The translations under genes were made by a program, and so were the position numbers. From Zoogloeaceae bacterium (GTDB lineage Bacteria; Pseudomonadota; Gammaproteobacteria; Burkholderiales; Rhodocyclaceae), in assembly GCA_031267345.1 (NCBI GenBank), contig JAIRZG010000012.1, positions 1 to 5,343 of the forward strand: a DNA stretch of 5,343 nucleotides. Reading direction: 5' to 3'. Shown here piece by piece: positions 1 to 4,915 of this stretch (position 1 is the first letter of the stretch; every line of letters begins with the position of its first letter). The notes beneath the pieces were generated by a model, which was given only the letters and a program-made list of their open reading frames with translations, made no database searches and was not told the DNA's origin.

Positions 1-1217
1 TGCAGTTTGCGCGGCTGCCGTTCAAGCTGAACGCGCGTTTGTCCAGCAATTTCCTGTCCGGGTTGGGAATGGCCTTGCTGACAATTGCCATGGTCAATAC
101 CAGCACCGAACATTTCCCAGGCATAAAAGCCCTGATTCCAGTAGTGGGAACATTGTGCCTGATTGCCGCCGGAAGCGGCGCATGGCTAAACCGCAAGCTG
201 TTCAGTTGGCGGCCTGTGGTGGGCATCGGTCTGATCAGCTATCCGCTTTATCTCTGGCATTGGCCCTTGCTGGCTTACGGCTACATCATGGCGGGCGAAA
301 CGCTGCCGCCAAGAGGCTACAGAATCGCGATGGTTTTTATTGCCTTGGCCTTGGCGACGCTGACCTACTGGGCGGTTGAACGCCCGATACGCTTCGGAAA
401 AAACGCGCGGAAACTGAAAATGATTGCGCTGATTGCATTCATGATAACACTGGGAATTACGGGCGGGATTGTATATCAGCAAAAGGTAAAAAATTTACCA
501 GAAAATTATCGGGATATTTTATTCAGAGATGAAGCTTGCGATGTTATTGCGGATGGATACTGTAAATATCATGACGCGAAGGGCAAGGCAACGGTTCTGG
601 TTGTTGGAGACAGTCATGCAGCAATGGCATATGAGCGTATCGCAATTCATAATGAAAAAAATGGCGTCAATACCTTGTTGTTAGGTCATTCTATTGAATT
701 CAATCCGGTGAATGGAAAATTAGCGAACCTGGATTATGTAAGTCGTTTATTTTATGCCGTACAGTCAGATACAAAAATCAAAAAAGTGTTTATTTTTACC
801 AGAGGGATGTACTATATTGACAGCAGAGGCAAAGAATTTTTTGTCCAAAAAACCCAGGCTAGTATTGATAATCTGCTTCAGATGGGCAAGGAAGTTTATC
901 TTGTTGCAGATAATCCGGATTTACCTTTTAATATCCGATCAATCTTCTCCATTCAACCGTTATTGCTAATGAACCGGAAGAAGGCAGCCCTGTATAAGAC
1001 GGGTGTACTCACACATCAAAAGGTATATTTGCAAGCCTTGCAAGAACTCAAAGGCGCAAAAATTCTGTATACTCTGGATGCCTTTTGCCCGGAAAACGAA
1101 TGTTTGCTCTTTAACGAAAACGGGCTACCTTTATATTATGATTATAATCACATTTCCATTCATGCGGGCGGCGAGTTTCTGGTGCAGCGGGTGTTGGCGC
1201 CGTATCTGGACGAATAA
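1..1217 (+). CDS. Acyltransferase-3 family protein with C-terminal SGNH domain (OafA-like), 5' partial
   Basis: This is the C-terminal part of an inner-membrane O-acyltransferase of the OafA/AT3-SGNH type, which acetylates surface polysaccharides such as LPS O-antigen. The first full codon is at base 3, the frame is open to the left edge and no ribosome site precedes the TTG at 39, so the start lies outside. Family members are about 620-660 residues; about 404 are here, so the N-terminal helices with the AT3 catalytic histidine are missing. About five membrane segments are visible. The AT3 signature SYPLYLWHWP is at 237-266 and YWAVERPIRF follows near 366-395. After a last helix (about 414-476) comes the periplasmic SGNH domain. 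It has the block I motif GDSH at 606-617 (serine codon 612-614) and the block V motif D-Y-N-H at 1140-1151, giving the catalytic Asp and His. The SGNH half is much more AT-rich than the membrane half. The acceptor sugar cannot be told. Confidence 0.93.
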   Translation, partial: QFARLPFKLNARLSSNFLSGLGMALLTIAMVNTSTEHFPGIKALIPVVGTLCLIAAGSGAWLNRKLFSWRPVVGIGLISYPLYLWHWPLLAYGYIMAGETLPPRGYRIAMVFIALALATLTYWAVERPIRFGKNARKLKMIALIAFMITLGITGGIVYQQKVKNLPENYRDILFRDEACDVIADGYCKYHDAKGKATVLVVGDSHAAMAYERIAIHNEKNGVNTLLLGHSIEFNPVNGKLANLDYVSRLFYAVQSDTKIKKVFIFTRGMYYIDSRGKEFFVQKTQASIDNLLQMGKEVYLVADNPDLPFNIRSIFSIQPLLLMNRKKAALYKTGVLTHQKVYLQALQELKGAKILYTLDAFCPENECLLFNENGLPLYYDYNHISIHAGGEFLVQRVLAPYLDE

Positions 1218-1233
1218 ATATTAAACAGCGCAT

Positions 1234-1328
1234 GGGAATCTCCGAACAAATCAAAATTCGTCATTCCCTTGATAGCGGAAATCCAGCATTTTTAAAGGCT
1301 TATGGATTCCCACTTGCGCGGGAATGGT
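1234..1328. repeat. dRS3-like palindromic repeat pair between convergent genes
   Basis: Two 20-base units of the pattern ATTCCC-N8-GGGAAT lie here. The left unit (1263-1282) ends in GGAAAT, one base off. The right unit (1306-1325) is perfect. They are 23 bases apart and are inverted copies of each other: CATTCCC...GGAAATCCA on the left matches the reverse complement of TGGATTCCC...GGGAATGG on the right. The whole forms an imperfect palindrome of about 65 bases. A further GGGAAT at 1234-1239 may be a remnant of a third arm. The pattern is that of the dRS3 repeat of Neisseria and of similar dispersed repeats in other beta- and gammaproteobacteria. It fills most of the gap between two convergent stop codons, where a transcript from either side could fold, but no T-run marks an intrinsic terminator. 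Confidence 0.75.
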
Positions 1329-1365
1329 GGTTATTCAGAAGTTCCTTGAACAGAATGAAACCGGA

Positions 1366-2502
1366 TTACCGACGATCCCCGGATATAGATGAGCGACGCG
1401 CCGTAAAGCGGTTTGTATTCAACACCACATCCACCAGACGGTAGCCCTGTTCGGTTCGCAAAAATACCAACCATTCCTGAGGATTGATGTGGAGTTCCAT
1501 TGAAGGATAGCGCCAGTCCATATGTTCCCCGCAATAATTACGATAAACCTTCATGTCGGGAAGGTCGGAATTGAACCCGCCACCATTCGAGATGCTGTAC
1601 GCTTCGTTCCACAATATTGCCGCGATCACGGCCTTGTAGTCTTTTACAAAATCGGCAGAGGGTAAAATCCGCCGGGTTTGCCCGCCATTCCCTTTGCCTC
1701 TGAGTGTGACTTCAACATGCTCATTCGTCGCCCGCGCGAGCGTGTCCCGGTCGATTCCGGCGATCAGCTCTTTCAGCCAGACGCGGAATTCCTTTTCATA
1801 GTCGATAAACGAATAGTAACGTCCATCGACCCCCTTGAAATTCATCCTGTCCGAATCGGGATGCGGCTCGCTCGTGATGCGCAAGGAATACAGATTCAGT
1901 TTGCCGTCGTTGGCGTAATGTGAAGCCCATATCCGGTCTGGATTTCTGTCGTCGACAAAGTTCTCCACCAACACTTGACCCTGTATATCCAGTAGAGCCA
2001 CATGACCGCCCCTGTATCCATGGTGTTCGCCGTAATATTCTTTTGTCGCGCCACGCAGCGCGGCGACCATGCCGTTCATGGCGCGGGTCAGATCATTGTA
2101 TTCGGCGGGGATGGTGATTTCGCCGCGCTTGTTCAGCAATCCGGCACGATCACTATCGTGTCCTCTGAAACGGATGTAACCCTCGTTTTCGCAATCCGGT
2201 GAATTGTCGAACATATAGAATCCGGCGGGGGTAGCGACTTTGCCGTTTTTGGTCAGAAAATAACTTTCTCCACTAGGATACTCCGTTACCGCAATAATGT
2301 TCTTGAACCGTTCCGGCGGCGATACGGCATGGCTTTTGGGTTCGATCATCACCTGACCGGATTCGTCCCTGTAACCGACCAAGGGTTCATCCTCTCCTGC
2401 GACCTCCTGTTCAAATGAATACCATACGCCGTCCTGCAAAACGGGCGTAGCGCAAGCGGCGAGCAGCAGGCAAAACGACAAAACGCTCAAGCGTAATTTC
2501 AT
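1366..2502 (-). CDS. WG-repeat-like outer-membrane lipoprotein with an unassigned C-terminal domain
   Basis: This encodes a secreted lipoprotein of about 378 residues. The N-terminus MKLRLSVLSFCLLLAAC is a typical lipoprotein signal: a basic start, a hydrophobic core and the lipobox L-A-A-C. Alanine follows the cysteine, which by the Lol rule favours the outer membrane. Residues about 40-185 hold three or four degenerate WG-like repeats of the form G-x-x-(D/N)-x-x-G-x-(I/V)-x-I-P. Examples are VGYRDESGQVMIEP, YFLTKNGKVATP, AGLLNKRGEITIPAEYNDL and VALLDIQGQVLVENF. Residues about 210-380 form a second, mixed alpha/beta region that ends with strands EWLVFLRTEQGYRLVDVVLN; I cannot assign it to a family. 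Two in-frame ATGs exist, at 2508 and 2502. I prefer 2502 because a GGGGG purine run sits 6 bases upstream of it and directly abuts the other. The gene is about 115 bases downstream of the small membrane protein gene and converges with the acyltransferase. Its function is unknown. Confidence 0.85.
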   Translation of the reverse strand: MKLRLSVLSFCLLLAACATPVLQDGVWYSFEQEVAGEDEPLVGYRDESGQVMIEPKSHAVSPPERFKNIIAVTEYPSGESYFLTKNGKVATPAGFYMFDNSPDCENEGYIRFRGHDSDRAGLLNKRGEITIPAEYNDLTRAMNGMVAALRGATKEYYGEHHGYRGGHVALLDIQGQVLVENFVDDRNPDRIWASHYANDGKLNLYSLRITSEPHPDSDRMNFKGVDGRYYSFIDYEKEFRVWLKELIAGIDRDTLARATNEHVEVTLRGKGNGGQTRRILPSADFVKDYKAVIAAILWNEAYSISNGGGFNSDLPDMKVYRNYCGEHMDWRYPSMELHINPQEWLVFLRTEQGYRLVDVVLNTNRFTARRSSISGDRR

Positions 2503-2617
2503 GGGCATCCCCCATCTTTGGACTATCCATCTGTTCGCATGGGAAAGCGCAAGATTGAATACGCTTTATCATTTTGTCGGTCGTTTTCCACGACGCAAAG
2601 CGCCGCACGGGGGAGCA
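2503..2617. other. Intergenic gap between small membrane protein and lipoprotein genes
   Basis: The gap is about 115 bases on the minus strand. It contains the GGGGG run at 2509-2513 that probably serves as a weak ribosome site for the ATG at 2502. I see no hairpin with a T-run and no good sigma-70 promoter. The closest match is TTGCGC with TGGATA 17 bases downstream, which is poor. Co-transcription with the upstream gene is possible but not shown. Confidence 0.4.
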
Positions 2618-2968
2618 TCACGGTTCAAACTCTATGCTGCTTTCCGCTGCCGGGGGTTGCCATTGGGTTGCGGGGAGGAAAAGGTAGATGGAGAGCAGGG
2701 TGCCGACGGGAAAAGCCAGGATGAGGACGGAAAACAGGAATTCCGAAATCCTGCGCGCCTGTTCGTTTCTTTTGGCGCAGGCGGGCGCCAGCGCCGCGTG
2801 GATCAGGCCGAACACGAACAAACCCGCGAGTATGATTTTGGTCTTGACGCTGGCATCCGGAAAAAAGATAAAACCCAGAACGCACAGGGCCATGTAGGTC
2901 ACGGCAACGCCAATATGACATTTCGCCAGAAGCCGGGGATTATTGACGTAAGTTTCAGCGGTTTGCAT
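2618..2968 (-). CDS. Small integral membrane protein of unknown function, three membrane helices
   Basis: This is a 116-residue hydrophobic protein that I cannot name. Three membrane segments are visible, at about residues 17-36, 44-63 and 76-98. A basic loop (KRNEQARR, 66-73) lies between the second and third and would be cytoplasmic by the positive-inside rule. The third helix contains FPVGTLLSIYLF followed by a nearby tryptophan. A similar FP-(I/V)-GT-x-x-x-x-Y pattern near the C-terminus is common in small uncharacterised proteobacterial membrane proteins. The last 15 residues are polar and acidic. No signal peptidase site or catalytic motif is visible. The start is well supported: AAAGGA at 2979-2984 precedes the ATG by 10 bases. 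It lies on the same strand as fapA and the lipoprotein gene. The 195-base repeat-rich gap upstream suggests it has its own promoter; a possible -10 element TATCAT (3012-3007) lies there, but no good -35 accompanies it. Confidence 0.8.
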   Translation of the reverse strand: MQTAETYVNNPRLLAKCHIGVAVTYMALCVLGFIFFPDASVKTKIILAGLFVFGLIHAALAPACAKRNEQARRISEFLFSVLILAFPVGTLLSIYLFLPATQWQPPAAESSIEFEP

Positions 2969-3007
2969 GGCGTGGTTTTCCTTTAAATTAAAGAAGCAAA
3001 GGCGACA

Positions 3008-3043
3008 TGATACAGGGATCAGGGGTCAGGAATCAGGCGTCAG
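3008..3043 (+). repeat. Heptamer repeat array (TCAGGNN), forward arm
   Basis: TCAG recurs at exact 7-base spacing at 3019, 3026, 3033 and 3040, giving units TCAGGGG, TCAGGAA, TCAGGCG and TCAGAAA. A degenerate unit ACAGGGA precedes them at 3012. The consensus is TCAGGNN. The array faces an inverted array at 3139-3167 and can pair with it in more than one 7-base register. Such short tandem heptamers occur as dispersed intergenic repeats in many bacteria. Confidence 0.8.
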
Positions 3044-3069
3044 AAAAAGTTACCGCCGCTGGCGCGGCG
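3044..3069 (-). terminator. Possible weak intrinsic terminator after fapA
   Basis: On the minus strand, CGCCGC and GCGGCG form a 6-bp GC-only stem with a 4-base loop (3069-3064 with 3059-3054). Five bases later comes a run of five T (3048-3044). The stem is short and the spacer before the T-run is longer than in good terminators, so this is only a candidate. It lies about 95-120 bases after the fapA stop codon, between the two heptamer arrays, and upstream of the small membrane protein gene. Confidence 0.3.
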
Positions 3070-3111
3070 CAAAGGTGAAAAAAACATCCTGCGTGAACCG
3101 CCCGTCCGCAC

Positions 3112-3128
3112 CGAAGGCAAAGCCTTCG
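3112..3128. repeat. Perfect 7-bp inverted repeat between the heptamer arrays
   Basis: CGAAGGC (3112-3118) and GCCTTCG (3122-3128) are exact reverse complements separated by AAA. The hairpin would form in the fapA 3' untranslated RNA. No T-run follows on either strand, so it is not an intrinsic terminator. It might help fold the larger structure made by the flanking arrays. Confidence 0.55.
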
Positions 3129-3138
3129 CTGACTGAAT

Positions 3139-3167
3139 CTGATACCTGACCTCTGATACCTGATCAC
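3139..3167 (-). repeat. Heptamer repeat array (TCAGGNN), reverse arm overlapping the fapA stop codon
   Basis: On the + strand CTGA recurs at exact 7-base spacing at 3139, 3146, 3153 and 3160. Read on the minus strand this is a TCAGGNN-type array, the inverted counterpart of the one at 3012-3043. An extra CTGA at 3133 is out of phase by one base. The first minus-strand bases of the array, TGATCAGG, contain the fapA stop codon (3166-3164). Aligned without gaps, the two arms match at about 21 of 28 positions. Confidence 0.8.
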
Positions 3168-4816
3168 AGCGCCGCCAGTTCCAGCGTTTCGTTGGCGAGG
3201 ATCACCTGCGCCGCGCCGCTGTCGCGGGCGACGGGGTAACACAGATGACCGCAGCGCACTTCCACGCCTTCGTACAGGCTTTCCTCGGCGACCACGCGGG
3301 CATCCTGCGCCAGCGCGATCTGCGCGGCGAGCGCGTCTTCATCCTCCCGCAGACGGGCAATATCCGCCGACAGGTTGGCGTTCATCGCGCGCACCTTTTC
3401 GACCTGCTCCGGACGCAGACGCGCTGGATTTTTGGCGGCGAAAGCCAGCAATTTGGAATATTCCAGCAATTGGTTTTCGTATCCCGAACGCTCCGCCGCG
3501 AGTTCTTTCGCCTGTTTCGCCAGACCCGGATCCACGCCGATCTGACACAGGGTGCGAATGCGGTTGGGCGACCCCAGCACCTTGGCGGTGACGGAAAGCA
3601 TGGCCTGGGCGCGTCCGCCAATCAAGCATCCCTTTTTTCCGTGCCCCAGTTTGATGTGCTGTCCGGCAATCAGTTCGCACTGCATGGCCATGTCGGCAAT
3701 CAGGATGTTTTCACCCGCCTCGATACGCGCCTTCTGGGCATAAGCAGCCTGCACGTCCTGCGCGGCGCGGATTACATGCGCCGCGCCGCTTTCCTGATCC
3801 GCGCCCAGAATGCCGCCCTTGACCAGTATGCTGCCGCCTGCTTCCAACGTGGCGTTTTCCACCATGCCGCCGATTTCGATGTCGCCGCCCGCCTTTATCG
3901 TCATGCCGGCAGCAACATCCCCCTTGACGCGCACGCTGCCTGCAAATTCGACATTGCCGCTCGCCATATCGACCGCAGGCAGGATAATGACCGGCTCGAC
4001 CTGCGCGCCGCGCTCGACCATGACTGGCTGACCGGTGATGCTGGCAATGAGCAAATCGGGATTGTCCGGACTTTTTTCCACGCCCGCGAGTTTGTCGGCA
4101 AAGGCCAGTGCCTGCCCCGGTTTGGCGGCGATGTCCGCACCCAACGTCGTATAGCCGGGAACGCCCGCTGTCGGCGGATGGCGCAACACCAGCGCGTCGC
4201 CGGGAGACACCGCCGGAATTTCGCCCATTTCCCGATAATCCGCCAGACCCTGCGCTGAAATTTTCGGGCGGCGATCACGAATTTCCGGTATCAGGCGCTC
4301 GAAAACACTGTCCTTGCCCATCTCCGGCGGCTGTCCACGGGCAATGACAAAACTTTGCAGCGTCGTTTCCGTTGCCGTGCCCGCCCATTCCAGCGCCTGA
4401 CGCAGGGATTCCGGCAAGAATCCTTTCTTGACGCCTTTTTCCGCCAACGCCTGCAATGCCTGCTGGCGCGTCAGCGCCGCGCCGCCCTGCGCGGGCATAA
4501 TATCCAGCGTCACTTCCATTGCGTCGCCGCTCATGCGGAGTTTGAACTGGGCATCCACCATCTGGGCGATGACAAAATCCGCAACCGCTTCTCCGGCGTT
4601 ATAGCGCCCCAACAAAGCCGTCGCCGCCTGCGGCAGATAACGCAAGCGCCCAAAACCCTGCGCCTGAATCCACCCGATCAGCCACGCCTCGTCGATAGGC
4701 GCAGCTTCCGCCACCACCGTCACCGCCGCCAATAGCGCCTTTTTCTCCACATCCAGCCGCAAACTCAAGCCCGCGCCCTTGTTGTCCGCAACATCGATAA
4801 TGTTCTCTTGCACCAT
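3164..4816 (-). CDS. fapA: FapA/DUF342 family protein (flagellar assembly protein A homologue)
   Basis: This encodes a 550-residue cytoplasmic protein of the FapA (DUF342) family. In Vibrio vulnificus FapA is linked to polar flagellation and binds the sugar-phosphotransferase protein EIIA-Glc; that role is known for the family member, not shown here. Residues about 1-110 are an N-terminal region. The family core follows, with DYREMGEIPAVSPGDALVLR at about 193-212 and then PPTAGVPGYTTLG. A right-handed beta-helix made of glycine-rich turns such as GSVRVKGDVAAG, AGGDIEIGG and AGGSILVKGG spans about 284-410. A charged, probably coiled-coil segment covers about 431-506, and a short beta-rich tail ends in LAAL. 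The ATG at 4816 is chosen because AAGGAG (4829-4824) lies 7 bases upstream; a longer frame to 4900 would start without a ribosome site and has unlikely composition. No flagellar gene is adjacent. GC content is high, about 65 percent in a sampled 60-base line. Confidence 0.92.
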   Translation of the reverse strand: MVQENIIDVADNKGAGLSLRLDVEKKALLAAVTVVAEAAPIDEAWLIGWIQAQGFGRLRYLPQAATALLGRYNAGEAVADFVIAQMVDAQFKLRMSGDAMEVTLDIMPAQGGAALTRQQALQALAEKGVKKGFLPESLRQALEWAGTATETTLQSFVIARGQPPEMGKDSVFERLIPEIRDRRPKISAQGLADYREMGEIPAVSPGDALVLRHPPTAGVPGYTTLGADIAAKPGQALAFADKLAGVEKSPDNPDLLIASITGQPVMVERGAQVEPVIILPAVDMASGNVEFAGSVRVKGDVAAGMTIKAGGDIEIGGMVENATLEAGGSILVKGGILGADQESGAAHVIRAAQDVQAAYAQKARIEAGENILIADMAMQCELIAGQHIKLGHGKKGCLIGGRAQAMLSVTAKVLGSPNRIRTLCQIGVDPGLAKQAKELAAERSGYENQLLEYSKLLAFAAKNPARLRPEQVEKVRAMNANLSADIARLREDEDALAAQIALAQDARVVAEESLYEGVEVRCGHLCYPVARDSGAAQVILANETLELAAL

Positions 4817-4823
4817 GTCGGTT

Positions 4824-4829
4824 CTCCTT
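4824..4829 (-). promoter_or_regulatory. Ribosome binding site that fixes the fapA start
   Basis: AAGGAG on the minus strand lies 7 bases before the ATG at 4816. This is a near-ideal Shine-Dalgarno sequence. It decides for the 550-residue form of FapA over the 578-residue open frame that begins at 4900. Confidence 0.85.
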
Positions 4830-4915
4830 ACGGTATTTCGGCGCTTGCCGTTTGCCCTGGCGTTTCGAGTCGATCCCGCCAACGGAAGAAATGGGGACAT
4901 GCGGCTCGGATGATT
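4830..4915. other. Intergenic gap between the HEPN gene and fapA
   Basis: About 99 bases separate the HEPN stop codon from the fapA ATG. No T-run terminator follows the HEPN gene and I see no convincing sigma-70, sigma-54 or sigma-28 promoter. A GCCGAAAT just upstream of the ribosome site resembles a sigma-28 -10 element, but no -35 element lies at the right distance. fapA may be driven from a promoter I cannot recognise or by read-through. Confidence 0.35.

Noticed and set aside
1232..1444. 70-residue + strand frame reading SLDSGNPAFLKAYGFPLAREWW
   Set aside because: It is the translation of the dRS3-like repeat and then runs antisense into the lipoprotein gene. No ribosome site is visible.
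2501..2986. 161-residue + strand frame opposite the small membrane protein
   Set aside because: It is antisense to a coherent three-helix protein with its own ribosome site. The + strand product is low in hydrophobic order and matches nothing.
3072..3090. Seven-T run on the minus strand (3084-3078) as a terminator
   Set aside because: No GC-rich stem directly precedes the run.
2967..3149. 60-residue + strand frame containing RGQESGVRK
   Set aside because: It is the translation of the TCAGGNN heptamer array, a frequent source of false gene calls.
3245..4258. 337-residue open frame on the + strand opposite fapA
   Set aside because: It is a GC-driven shadow. The minus strand encodes a clear FapA with a strong ribosome site, and the + strand translation is rich in His, Arg and Gln with no coherent domain.
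4830..4875. Sigma-28 (GCCGAAAT) or sigma-54 (TTGGCGGG) promoter for fapA
   Set aside because: No TAAA-type -35 element lies at the right distance for sigma-28, and the -12 TTGC element is missing for sigma-54.
4817..4900. N-terminal extension of FapA to an ATG at 4900
   Set aside because: The extension is Arg/Asn-rich, has no ribosome site, and AAGGAG lies 7 bases before the internal ATG at 4816.
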